A stretch of DNA of 18,353 nt from JAVVPL01 sp036655775 (GTDB lineage Bacteria; Bacteroidota; Bacteroidia; Bacteroidales; P3). Both the position numbers and the translations under genes were made by a program. The stretch is from positions 1 through 18,353 of the forward strand of contig JAVVPL010000034.1 in assembly GCA_036655775.1 (NCBI GenBank). The letters are read 5' to 3'. This document shows, piece after piece, positions 1 to 7,934 of the stretch (the first letter of the stretch is position 1; each line of letters starts with the position of its first letter). Under the pieces are notes generated by a model that ran no database searches, was not told the origin of the DNA, and worked only from the letters and a program-made list of their open reading frames with translations.

Positions 1-35
1 TCAACAAGATGTATACTTCCGCTATTTATATCCAT
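1..35 (-). CDS. 5' end of a divergent gene, product unknown
   Basis: On the minus strand an ATG at 35-33 opens a frame that runs without a stop to the window edge (11 full codons, MDINSGSIHLV). A TATATTTG -7-like element lies 23 nt upstream at 65-58, which gives a leader of normal length. The visible residues are too few to assign a family. The main support is the placement of the putative promoter and the lack of any other use for this side of the divergent region. It could also be chance, since 11 codons is little evidence. Confidence 0.4.
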   Translation of the reverse strand, partial: MDINSGSIHLV

Positions 36-49
36 TACTATATTATTAT

Positions 50-57
50 TAAATTTG
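50..57 (+). promoter_or_regulatory. Putative -7 element for porZ-recO
   Basis: TAAATTTG matches the Bacteroidota primary-sigma -7 consensus TAnnTTTG. It abuts a minus-strand copy at 58-65. No TTG -33 element is visible 17-23 nt upstream. The implied leader to the porZ ATG is about 70 nt, longer than for the divergent gene, so this assignment is weaker than the reverse one. Confidence 0.35.
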
Positions 58-65
58 CAAATATA
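58..65 (-). promoter_or_regulatory. Putative -7 element for the divergent left-edge gene
   Basis: Read on the minus strand this is TATATTTG, a full match to TAnnTTTG. It lies 22 nt upstream of the ATG at 35. It is directly back-to-back with the plus-strand element at 50-57, so both boxes share the 10-bp palindrome ATTTGCAAAT (53-62). No -33 element is seen. Confidence 0.4.
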
Positions 66-135
66 ATTGTTCTATTTGCTTTAGCTTTTCAGGAGAGATA
101 AATGAGGCTTTTAATAGAGATAAATTTTGAAAAAA

Positions 136-2487
136 ATGCGTTTAAAAAAAATAATACTAGGTGGTTTGCTATTGAGTCTTAGCTTTCCTTTGTTTGCACA
201 GAATGTAGCGATGGGCCACTGGCGTACGCATTTTGCAAGCACAGCCATCCATTCGGTTTTTGATGAAGGAAATAGAATTTATGCGGCCTCTAGTACGGGA
301 TTGTTTTATGTCGATTTACGCGACAATACCCTCAGTCAAATATCAAAAATACAAGGATTAAGTGGAATAGATATTAGTAAAGCGGGCTATCATAAACCCA
401 CAGGGCAAATTTTAGTTTGTTATGCTGATGGAAATATCGATATACTAGATGGCGCCCGAGTGATCAATATTCCTGATATTAAACGAAAAAATATTTCTGG
501 AGATAAAACCATACATACTATATTTTGGAAAAATCAATATGCGTATTTAGCCTGTGGTTTTGGCATTGTGGTGCTGGATATGTCGAGAAGAGAAATCAAG
601 GATTCCTATTTTATTGGCGAAAACAGTACCGCTCTATCTATTTATGATGTGGGGATTGATGAAAATTTAATTTATGCAGCCACGGCCAAAGGGATTTATT
701 ATGCCTCTAGTTCATCACCCAATTTGAGTGATTATAAAAATTGGACTTTAGATACTGTTTTACCTGCTTCAAAACAGCAACAAGCCTTTTCGCTATTGAG
801 AAAAGTAGGTGCTACCTATATTGCGGTAACTATAGATACACAGAAATCTAAAGACCTTCTATATAGAGGTGAAATTGCTAAAAAATGGAGTCAATGGGAT
901 GAAACAAATGTGAATGCCGTGAGTAATATTTGTGTGCAATCTAAAGATTTTTTACGGATTACCAAAGGAAATGCGGGATATTGGGAAATAGGACTTTATG
1001 ATTTTGATTTTAATCTACAATATGTAAAAAAAATAAATTTTGGCGATCCCAATAGAGTTAAACCTCGCGAAGCTTTAACCAAAAAAGAGGTGCTGTGGAT
1101 AGGACAAGGTGATGGCGCTTTAAATGCGTCAGAGAATAAAGGAAGCTCAAATAATTGGTATGCAATTCAAGGACCTTCCTCTAATGATGCCTATGCTTTG
1201 TCGCAGGGCAAACATTCTTTATTAATGTGTGCGGGTGGACTTGCTCTCGATTTTAGGCCAGAGTATCGTTTTTTTCAATGTAGTAAATTTGAAGATAATA
1301 CCTGGTCTTGGTTCAATGCCAATATCGAAGAATATAAAGACTTACGTTCCTCAACCGATGCCACTTCAGCACAAGAAGATCCCTTAAAAGAAGGGCATAT
1401 CTTTATATCTTCAGCCTTGAATGGACTTTGGGAATTTCAAGATAATCAAATAGTAAATCATTATACCCCTAAGAATAGTGCATTACAGTATTTTCAGGGG
1501 GATAGCTCCAACGGTTGTAGAATTAATAGTATTGCCTTTGATTATGCAGGTAATTTATGGATTAGCAATTCGGGTGCCGTCGATGCAATGGTAGTGAAAC
1601 GTTTAGATGGAACTTGGCAATCGTATAGTATTTCCACTTTGTTTTCGCAGGAAATAGGTGAAATCATGGTTGATTATTGGAATCAAAAATGGATACTTGG
1701 ACGTGGGGGTAAATTGTTTGTATTTAAAGAAGATGCTCCTCAAAGTAAGATTTTATCGGTGGATATAAACAGAGGAAATGAACTCGAAGTTTCTATGGTC
1801 AATTGTATGATTGAAGATGAGGATGGCTTTATATGGATAGGTACAGAAAGAGGAGTGCGTGTGATTTATACCAATGCCAAAATGTTTGAAAATCCAATAG
1901 GAACGGTCTCTTCCGTAGAATGTAAAACTATTCCGTATGTATATGATGACAAGGTGGTAGAATTGCTAAAAAATGAAATGGTTACCGCTATCACTATTGA
2001 CGGAGCCAATCAAAAATGGATAGGAACCCAATCGAGTGGAGTGTATTTGATGACTAGCGATGGCTCCAAAGAAATTCATCATTTTACTACCGAAAATTCG
2101 CCTATTTTATCAGATAGAATTATTGATATCAGCGTGAATAGAGAAAATGGAGAAGTTTTTATAGGAACGGATAAAGGCTTAATTGCATATAGAGGGGTAG
2201 GCACGGTGGCTGGTAAAGAAAAAGCAAAAGCTCTTGTATTTCCAAATCCTGTCAAACCCGATTATCAAGGTTTGATAACCATTAAAAATTTGCCATTTAA
2301 TGCCGATGTCAAAATCACGGATCTCACAGGTAACCTTATTTATCAAACAAAAGCCGTGGGGGGGCAGGCGGTATGGGATGGTTATAATTTTAAAGGAAAA
2401 CGTCCCAATTCTGGGGTGTTGATTGTGTTTGCTAGCAATGCGGATGGTTCTTTAAAAGTGGCGGGTAAAATCTTTTTTGTGAAATAA
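136..2487 (+). CDS. porZ: PorZ-like T9SS attachment-complex protein
   Basis: Predicted 783-residue secreted protein. The signal peptide MRLKKIILGGLLLSLSFPLFA ends before Gln22. The body is rich in propeller-blade repeats of the Reg_prop type (IWIGTERGV, QKWIGTQSSG, VFIGTDKGL). The last ~80 residues begin FPNPV and form a T9SS-type C-terminal beta-sandwich with a conserved Gly/Lys-rich end. Known PorZ has two beta-propellers plus such a domain and a very similar length. It works at the cell surface with PorU, PorV and PorQ to cleave T9SS cargo signals and attach cargo to anionic LPS. I chose ATG 136; an in-frame TTG at 127 would add three residues. recO follows after 1 nt, so the two are probably co-transcribed. 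The alternative is a generic propeller protein with a T9SS tail, but size and the recO neighbour favour PorZ. Confidence 0.8.
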   Translation: MRLKKIILGGLLLSLSFPLFAQNVAMGHWRTHFASTAIHSVFDEGNRIYAASSTGLFYVDLRDNTLSQISKIQGLSGIDISKAGYHKPTGQILVCYADGNIDILDGARVINIPDIKRKNISGDKTIHTIFWKNQYAYLACGFGIVVLDMSRREIKDSYFIGENSTALSIYDVGIDENLIYAATAKGIYYASSSSPNLSDYKNWTLDTVLPASKQQQAFSLLRKVGATYIAVTIDTQKSKDLLYRGEIAKKWSQWDETNVNAVSNICVQSKDFLRITKGNAGYWEIGLYDFDFNLQYVKKINFGDPNRVKPREALTKKEVLWIGQGDGALNASENKGSSNNWYAIQGPSSNDAYALSQGKHSLLMCAGGLALDFRPEYRFFQCSKFEDNTWSWFNANIEEYKDLRSSTDATSAQEDPLKEGHIFISSALNGLWEFQDNQIVNHYTPKNSALQYFQGDSSNGCRINSIAFDYAGNLWISNSGAVDAMVVKRLDGTWQSYSISTLFSQEIGEIMVDYWNQKWILGRGGKLFVFKEDAPQSKILSVDINRGNELEVSMVNCMIEDEDGFIWIGTERGVRVIYTNAKMFENPIGTVSSVECKTIPYVYDDKVVELLKNEMVTAITIDGANQKWIGTQSSGVYLMTSDGSKEIHHFTTENSPILSDRIIDISVNRENGEVFIGTDKGLIAYRGVGTVAGKEKAKALVFPNPVKPDYQGLITIKNLPFNADVKITDLTGNLIYQTKAVGGQAVWDGYNFKGKRPNSGVLIVFASNADGSLKVAGKIFFVK

Positions 2488-2488
2488 T

Positions 2489-3226
2489 ATGATAACTCCC
2501 ACTTTAGGAATCGTTCTTCAACAAATAAAGTATGGCGAAACCAGTATTATCGTAAAAATATATACACAAATTTACGGTTTACAGTCGTATATTGTAAAAG
2601 GAGTACGTGCTAGTAAAACAAAACAAAAAACAGCTCTTTACTTGCCTTTGACACTATTAGATATGCAAGTGTATCATTCCAAAAAGCAACAAATTCAATA
2701 TATTAAAGAAGCCAAAATAGCTTACCCATACCAGAATATATATACTCAAATTCAAAAAAGTACAGTAGTCGTATTTTTAGCCGAAGTACTCCAAAAATGT
2801 TTGAACGAAGAAGAAGCCGATGTGAATTTATTTCGATTTTTATATCAAAGTTTAATTGATTTTGATAAAGAAACCGCACATTACGCCGATTTTCATCTAT
2901 TGTTTTTGGTAGATTTGAGTCGATATTTAGGTTTTGCACCTCAAATGATTTCCTCTGCATTACAAACCAAAGCTTCCTTATATTTCGACTTAAGAGAAGC
3001 TTGTTTTATAAGTTGTCGCCCCACTCATCCCGATTATGTGGAAAATGAAAATGCTATTTTATTGAAAATGCTTTTCAATTACAGCACGCAAACAAAGCCT
3101 GTTGCGTTTTGTGCTGAACACCGATCGTTTTTATTAAAATGTTTAATACGCTATTATGCCTTACATCTGTCGGATATGGGGGAAATCCGTTCTTTAGATA
3201 TTTTACATGAAGTGTTCACTACTTAG
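2489..3226 (+). CDS. recO: DNA repair protein RecO
   Basis: 245 residues, the usual size for RecO in this phylum. The N-terminal ~80 residues have the OB-fold pattern (PTLGIVLQQIKYGETSIIVK, then GLQSYIVKGVR). A helical region follows, including the conserved LFLVDLSRYLGFAP. The four-Cys zinc site seen in some RecO proteins is not present as a clear CxxC pair. RecO loads RecA onto SSB-coated DNA with RecR in gap repair. The ATG lies 1 nt after the porZ stop. The 3' end overlaps the opposing gene by 8 bp (3219-3226), and no hairpin terminator is visible just past the stop. Confidence 0.9.
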   Translation: MITPTLGIVLQQIKYGETSIIVKIYTQIYGLQSYIVKGVRASKTKQKTALYLPLTLLDMQVYHSKKQQIQYIKEAKIAYPYQNIYTQIQKSTVVVFLAEVLQKCLNEEEADVNLFRFLYQSLIDFDKETAHYADFHLLFLVDLSRYLGFAPQMISSALQTKASLYFDLREACFISCRPTHPDYVENENAILLKMLFNYSTQTKPVAFCAEHRSFLLKCLIRYYALHLSDMGEIRSLDILHEVFTT

Positions 3227-4676
3227 CTTTGGGGGCATAGTGTGTTTCTTCCCATAGCCGAATAAAAGGTTCAATATGTTCTGGATCTATGCGTTTGGTA
3301 ACAATACGTTTATCTCTATCAAGTACATAAATGGTAGGTGTACTGTTGATATTCCAAAGATCATTGTAGTCGATAGTGGCCGTTTTTCCCATTAAATTAA
3401 TCCAATCGTATTTTTGTTCTTGAATATATTTTTTCCAGGCTTCTATGTCGGTATCTTTATTGATTGCAATCACTTCCATATCCAATTCTTTGCCATGTTG
3501 GTGGTAGATTTCCAAAAGTTTAGGTAAGGCTTTTTTGCAGTGACCGCAATTCATTTCCCAAAATATAATCACCGTATATTTTTTAGGAGAAGAAAAAACA
3601 GACACCCAATTTTCCTTTTTGCTTCCAATAGAAGTGTCGGGACACATAAATTCTGCAGGTTTATTGCCTATAAGTAAAGGTTTTTCTCTTTTGATTCGTT
3701 TGGCAAAATTTTCAATAATCGCTTCTGAGGTCCAATAGGCCTCCCCGCCAAGATAATATTTTTCGGCTAGATATACCCAAATGGCATCTTGTCCAATAAT
3801 TTCCGAGCGTTGATATTTATCCACAGGATACCAAACTGTATATTTGAAAAGTTCTTTATTACAACGTGTTTTTTCTATTATTTCTTCGATCCCAAATTTG
3901 ATAGAATCGGGATGTTGTGGAAGTACTTTGTCTATATAGTTTTCAAAGCGTTGGTGGAATATAGGGGTACGCAACAAGCGATCGTCACACAAATTAATAT
4001 TATCAAAATAATGAGCTTTGTAATATTGATAACGCCATTCTTGTTTTAGTGAATCAGGTATATTTTGAGGCGCTTGAGGTACCTCTATTTCTTGTTGGGC
4101 TTTAAAAATTAGCGACATTACATGATCGGGATGCGCTTTGGTAAAATCGATTTTATGATTTTCAAATTTGCTATATAATAAATTCATGGCCTCTCCCAAT
4201 TGTTTTAGCAATTTTTCATTATTGCTATCTTTAGCTGCTTTGTATAGTTTTTGAATGGAGTCCATCGCTAGGTAGTTAGCTTTTCCCGCTTCCGCAAAAT
4301 CTTGGTAAAGTTTATTTTCAGGCGAATTTGTAAATACAACCTCATCACTTAAATATGGATATGAGGTTTCGATTCCAAACTTTTGATCTTTGTCTATAAT
4401 TACTTCGGTAAATCGTTTGTCGGCCGAAATCAATAAATACAAACCGCCTTCTTTGGGGGCTGTATTTTTGAAAACATATTTTTTTGTTTTTGCATTATAG
4501 GTGGCCGTGTCGGTAATATACTGCGTATTCCAATAATATCTACCTAACAATAAAACATGATTCAGACTATCAGGATAGTCTTTTACTTTGACTGTAAGTT
4601 CAAAACTGTTTTTGTCTTGTGAAAAAGCAAGACTACTCAAAAGGAGTAAGCCTAAAATTAAATGAATTCGTTTCAT
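3219..4676 (-). CDS. DUF5106-type thioredoxin-like periplasmic protein
   Basis: 485 residues from the ATG at 4676. The longer frame would add 15 aromatic-rich residues before the signal peptide and is unlikely. The signal peptide MKRIHLILGLLLLSSLAFS is followed by Gln20. Residues ~25-110 resemble the DUF4369 beta domain, the middle fits DUF5106, and ~345-475 is a TlpA/redoxin fold. The active site is C377-G-H-C380 after IIFWEMN, and the cis-Pro loop is NSTPTIYVLD. CGHC is the same dithiol centre as in PDI, giving a relatively oxidising thioredoxin fold, but direction cannot be read from sequence. A periplasmic thiol-disulfide role is inferred. There is no lipobox. Convergent with recO and overlapping it by 8 bp. 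Confidence 0.85.
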   Translation of the reverse strand: MKRIHLILGLLLLSSLAFSQDKNSFELTVKVKDYPDSLNHVLLLGRYYWNTQYITDTATYNAKTKKYVFKNTAPKEGGLYLLISADKRFTEVIIDKDQKFGIETSYPYLSDEVVFTNSPENKLYQDFAEAGKANYLAMDSIQKLYKAAKDSNNEKLLKQLGEAMNLLYSKFENHKIDFTKAHPDHVMSLIFKAQQEIEVPQAPQNIPDSLKQEWRYQYYKAHYFDNINLCDDRLLRTPIFHQRFENYIDKVLPQHPDSIKFGIEEIIEKTRCNKELFKYTVWYPVDKYQRSEIIGQDAIWVYLAEKYYLGGEAYWTSEAIIENFAKRIKREKPLLIGNKPAEFMCPDTSIGSKKENWVSVFSSPKKYTVIIFWEMNCGHCKKALPKLLEIYHQHGKELDMEVIAINKDTDIEAWKKYIQEQKYDWINLMGKTATIDYNDLWNINSTPTIYVLDRDKRIVTKRIDPEHIEPFIRLWEETHYAPKAK

Positions 4677-4701
4677 AGAATAATAATAATAAAATTTATA
4701 A

Positions 4702-4709
4702 CAAAAATA
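4702..4709 (-). promoter_or_regulatory. Putative -7 element of the DUF5106/thioredoxin gene
   Basis: Minus-strand TATTTTTG matches TAnnTTTG and lies 25 nt upstream of the ATG at 4676. The nearest TTTG (4739-4736) is 26 nt further up, slightly beyond the usual 17-23 nt spacing, so only the -7 box is claimed. Confidence 0.45.
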
Positions 4710-4776
4710 CATCAAATTCACTTTAAAAAAAAATACAAACAGACTTTTATTGATAACTTATTGAAGAGGTATTTTT

Positions 4777-4802
4777 TTTGTAGTTTTTTTTTAGTACTTT
4801 TA
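4777..4802 (+). promoter_or_regulatory. Weak promoter candidate for the envelope gene run
   Basis: The 284-nt gap 4677-4960 holds no convincing gene. The best plus-strand promoter candidate is TTTG (4777-4780) plus TACTTTTA (4795-4802, one mismatch to TAnnTTTG) with a short 14-nt spacer. It would give a leader of about 150 nt. That leader contains a small hairpin (CCTTC 4894-4898 / GAAGG 4904-4908, 5-nt loop) and only very short frames. Confidence 0.3.
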
Positions 4803-4960
4803 CATGAAGGAGTATTGGGTAAACATTTTGATCTAATAGAATGGGTCTTTGGGTTTAAGTGTTTGTTTTATGAATAAATAGAAATAAACAGTACCTTCAA
4901 ATCGAAGGAAAGAGTGTTCTATAAATATCATATAAACCTCAACTTAAAAGTATTTTGAAC

Positions 4961-5995
4961 ATGAATATAAAAAATAAAAAAATAATGCCGCAAGCATTTA
5001 CATGGTTTTTGTTAATGTCTGTTTTTTCGTTATTTATTTTTGCGTGTAGTAGCTATACTTCCTCAAAAGCAAAATTGAAAGAGGAGGCCAATGTATCGGC
5101 TCTAAATTTAAATTTCCCTGATTTTAATGCCGATTCGGCTTTACTATTTGTTAAAAAACAATTGGCCTTTGGGCCGCGAATTCCCAATTCAAAGGCGCAA
5201 AAAGAATGTGCTTTGTATTTGCAAAAACACATGCAACTCTATGCCCCCAAAGTAGAAGTGCAAGAATTTAGTATGCCCAATTGGGAAGGAAATCATTTGA
5301 AAGGCTACAATATTATTGCTTCTTTTAATCCCGAAAATAAAAATCGATTACTATTGGCTGCACATTGGGATTCTAGGCCGTATGCAGATCATGATCCAGA
5401 GGTAAAAAATCATAAAACGCCTATTCCAGGCGCCAATGATGGCGCTAGTGGCGTGGCGGTATTGATGGAAGTGGCTCGTTTGTTGGCACAACAAACACCC
5501 CATATAGGCGTTGATATTATTTTCTTCGATTTGGAAGATGTAGGTACGCCTGAATGGGCAAATTCAACGCAAGAAGATACATGGTGTTTGGGTTCACAAT
5601 ATTGGGCACAACACTCCCATACGCCAACATACACGGCTAAATATGGAATTTTGTTGGATATGGTAGCTTGTCACAATCCGAATTTTACCAAAGAAGGCAC
5701 CTCTATGTATTATGCGCCAGATATTATGAATGAAATATGGCGTATTGCAGGGCAATTGGGGTATGGACAAGCTTTTCCAAGTCAACTTACAGGCGCTATT
5801 TTAGACGATCATTTGTATGTAAATAAATTGGCATCTATTCCTATGATTGATATTATTCATTACGATCCCAATTCAAAAAGTGGTTTCTTTCCTTATTGGC
5901 ATACGATCAAAGATGATATCGAACAGGTTAATCCGCAAACGATGGAAATGGTAGGCGAATTGTTGATGACTGTTATTTTCAACCAGGCAAAATAA
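4961..5995 (+). CDS. Type II glutaminyl cyclase-like M28-fold lipoprotein
   Basis: 344 residues from ATG 4961 (TTG 4955 would add two). The N-terminus is a lipoprotein signal with LFIFAC, Cys29. No acidic export signal follows the Cys, so it probably faces the periplasm. The M28/QC core is clear: H135 in AAHWDSRP, D160 in PGANDGASG, the acidic pair E192-D193 in FFDLEDVG, D233 in LLDMVA and H314 in YWHTIKDD. Aminopeptidases usually have EE at the pair; ED fits bacterial QC-like proteins better. QC converts N-terminal Gln to pyroglutamate with release of ammonia. Several secreted proteins in this window should mature with N-terminal Gln and are plausible substrates. A true M28 aminopeptidase is the alternative. 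The flippase gene starts 6 nt after the stop. Confidence 0.8.
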   Translation: MNIKNKKIMPQAFTWFLLMSVFSLFIFACSSYTSSKAKLKEEANVSALNLNFPDFNADSALLFVKKQLAFGPRIPNSKAQKECALYLQKHMQLYAPKVEVQEFSMPNWEGNHLKGYNIIASFNPENKNRLLLAAHWDSRPYADHDPEVKNHKTPIPGANDGASGVAVLMEVARLLAQQTPHIGVDIIFFDLEDVGTPEWANSTQEDTWCLGSQYWAQHSHTPTYTAKYGILLDMVACHNPNFTKEGTSMYYAPDIMNEIWRIAGQLGYGQAFPSQLTGAILDDHLYVNKLASIPMIDIIHYDPNSKSGFFPYWHTIKDDIEQVNPQTMEMVGELLMTVIFNQAK

Positions 5996-6001
5996 AAAAG
6001 T

Positions 6002-7483
6002 ATGCAACTCAAAAATTTAGCAAAGCAAACTGCCATATATGGGATTCCATCAATTGTGGGGCGTTTTTTAAACTTTTTATTAGTTCCTCTTTATACCTAT
6101 TCTTTTATACCCGCAGAGTATGGAGTAGTAACGGAATTTTATGCGTATATGGCATTTTTCATGGTATTACTTACCTATGGAATGGAGACTGCATTTTTTC
6201 GTTTTATTCAAAAATATAAATCGTATACCGCTGTATATAGCACGAGTTTATGGTCTTTACTCTGTACGTCATCCATTTTTTTTCTAGCTGTATTTTTAAA
6301 CAAAGAGAGTTTGGCCAATTGGATGGGTACGAGTGGAGCTAGTTCCTATATTCTCTGTTTTGCCTTGATATTAGTGGCTGATGTGTTATCGGTATTGCCC
6401 TTTTGTTTATTGAGAGAAGAAAATAAAGCGTTCCGTTTTGCGATATTGAAAATGATCAATATCGCCACCAATATAGGTTTAAATTTATTTTTTATATTAT
6501 ACTGTCCCCATGTTTTACATGCCAATCCCGATTCGTGGATTCGGCTTGTGTATGATCCGAATATAGGGGTGGGTTATATTTTTATTTCCAATTTAGCCGC
6601 GAGCCTGCTTACTTTGCTTTTGTTGTTTCCTGAGTGGAAAAAATTTCATTTCAATTTCAATTATAAGTTATGGAAAGAAATTATGATCTACGCATTACCT
6701 GTAATGGTTTGGGGAATGGCTGGCATTGTCAACGAAACTTTTGATAGAATTTTGTTACGTTATTTAATTCCAGACACGCAAGATGCCTTGTATCAATTGG
6801 GCGTTTATGGTGCTTGTTATAAAATATCCATTGTGATGACCCTATTTATTCAAGCCTTTCGCTTTGCGGCAGAGCCTTTTTTCTTTAAGCAAGCAGAAGA
6901 AAAAAACGCACCTCAAGTATATGCGCAGGTGATGAAGTTTTTTGTGATTACGTGTGCATTTATATTTTTAATTTGTGTATTGTTTTTAGATTATTTGATG
7001 TATTTTGTAGGGGCTGATTTTCGTGTAGGCGTGGGCGTAGTACCCGTCTTATTGTTGGCTAATTTGTTTTTAGGTGTATTTTACAATTTGTCCGTATGGT
7101 ATAAAATCACAGATAGAACACGAGTAGGAGCTTATATATCCACTATTGGTGCGGCTTTGACCTTGCTTTTAAATTTTGTATGGATTCCTATTTGGGGCTA
7201 TCATGGTGCGGCATGGGCTACGCTTACTTGTTACTTTTGCATTGCGGTGATTTCTTATTTTTGGGGACAAAAATATTATCCGATACCTTATCCCTTAAAA
7301 CGTATTTCTTTTTATATAGGATTTGTCATTGCCTTGTATATGCTTAAAGTTTTCTTTGTGCCTGCGCTTATGTTGTGGCAATTGATTTATGCTTTGGTAG
7401 CTTTGGCTATTTTCTGTACAACGCTTTTATATTTAGAGCGAGATAGTTTTAAAAATATACGAATCAAAATAAATAAAAAATAA
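6002..7483 (+). CDS. MOP-superfamily polysaccharide/lipid flippase
   Basis: 493 residues, almost entirely hydrophobic segments separated by short loops, consistent with 12-14 transmembrane helices. The N-terminus (AIYGIPSIVGRFLNFLLVPL, then AEYGVVTEFYAYM) is the signature of the Wzx/RfbX-like polysaccharide biosynthesis branch. Members flip undecaprenyl-linked saccharides across the inner membrane. Here the substrate is unknown: no glycosyltransferases are nearby, only an NDP-sugar nucleotidyltransferase two genes on. Being single and embedded in a housekeeping-like envelope run, it may serve a core glycan, such as LPS or a cell-wall precursor, rather than a capsule. That is inference. dut starts 1 nt after its stop, which suggests translational coupling. 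Confidence 0.8.
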   Translation: MQLKNLAKQTAIYGIPSIVGRFLNFLLVPLYTYSFIPAEYGVVTEFYAYMAFFMVLLTYGMETAFFRFIQKYKSYTAVYSTSLWSLLCTSSIFFLAVFLNKESLANWMGTSGASSYILCFALILVADVLSVLPFCLLREENKAFRFAILKMINIATNIGLNLFFILYCPHVLHANPDSWIRLVYDPNIGVGYIFISNLAASLLTLLLLFPEWKKFHFNFNYKLWKEIMIYALPVMVWGMAGIVNETFDRILLRYLIPDTQDALYQLGVYGACYKISIVMTLFIQAFRFAAEPFFFKQAEEKNAPQVYAQVMKFFVITCAFIFLICVLFLDYLMYFVGADFRVGVGVVPVLLLANLFLGVFYNLSVWYKITDRTRVGAYISTIGAALTLLLNFVWIPIWGYHGAAWATLTCYFCIAVISYFWGQKYYPIPYPLKRISFYIGFVIALYMLKVFFVPALMLWQLIYALVALAIFCTTLLYLERDSFKNIRIKINKK

Positions 7484-7484
7484 A

Positions 7485-7922
7485 ATGATGTTAGCAGTAA
7501 ACATTATCAATGAATCCAAGCATGCTTTGCCCGAATATGAAACCTTGGCTTCGGCGGGTATGGATTTGCGTGCCAATTTAACGGAAGACCTACGATTGCA
7601 ACCTTTGCAAAGAGCCTTGATCCCTACGGGTATCCGAATAGAACTTCCCATAGGTTATGAGGCGCAGGTGCGACCACGTAGTGGCTTGGCTATAAAAAAA
7701 GGAATCAGTATACTCAATTCGCCAGGTACTATCGATGCGGATTATAGAGGTGAAATAAAAGTAATCGTAATTAATTTGTCAAATGAAGATTTTCTTATCT
7801 CCGATGGGGATCGAATTGCACAAATGGTAGTCGCAAAACACGAACGCGTAGAGTGGAAACAAAGTGAAAATTTATCTCAAACGGATAGAGGAGAAGGTGG
7901 ATTTGGTCACACTGGTAAATAA
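7485..7922 (+). CDS. dut: dUTP diphosphatase
   Basis: 145 residues, normal for the trimeric dUTPase, which hydrolyses dUTP to dUMP and PPi. All five motifs are present: AGMDLRA (24-30), PRSGLA (64-69), GTIDADYRGE (81-90, with D84 and D86), GDRIAQ (108-113) and RGEGGFGHTG (135-144). In motif V the usual GFGSTG is GFGHTG (His142). This position contacts the nucleotide phosphates, so the change is notable but probably tolerated. The ATG at 7485 is followed by a second ATG at 7488, and either could be used. It sits between the flippase and a sugar nucleotidyltransferase in a tight run. Confidence 0.95.
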   Translation: MMLAVNIINESKHALPEYETLASAGMDLRANLTEDLRLQPLQRALIPTGIRIELPIGYEAQVRPRSGLAIKKGISILNSPGTIDADYRGEIKVIVINLSNEDFLISDGDRIAQMVVAKHERVEWKQSENLSQTDRGEGGFGHTGK

Positions 7923-7934
7923 AACAATATACAG

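Noticed and set aside
102..182. 26-codon frame (MRLLIEINFEKNAFKK...) with AGGAG at 91-95 placed like a Shine-Dalgarno site, overlapping the start of porZ
   Set aside because: Bacteroidota rarely depend on Shine-Dalgarno pairing, the peptide has no recognisable character, and no other gene here uses such a site. A leader peptide coupled to porZ cannot be excluded but is not supported.
3190..3330. A hairpin terminator at the recO / DUF5106 junction like those at the other overlaps
   Set aside because: Only 5-bp pairings with long loops were found on either strand, so none is claimed.
4662..4877. 71-codon plus-strand frame in the gap before the glutaminyl cyclase gene
   Set aside because: Composition is Phe/Lys/Ile-rich as expected of AT-rich noncoding DNA, it overlaps the start of the minus-strand gene and its promoter, and no domain is recognisable.
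4894..4908. CCTTC-AAATC-GAAGG inverted repeat in the glutaminyl cyclase leader as a terminator or riboswitch
   Set aside because: The stem is 5 bp with no T-tract, and no conserved riboswitch core is visible. It was kept only as a note under the promoter entry.
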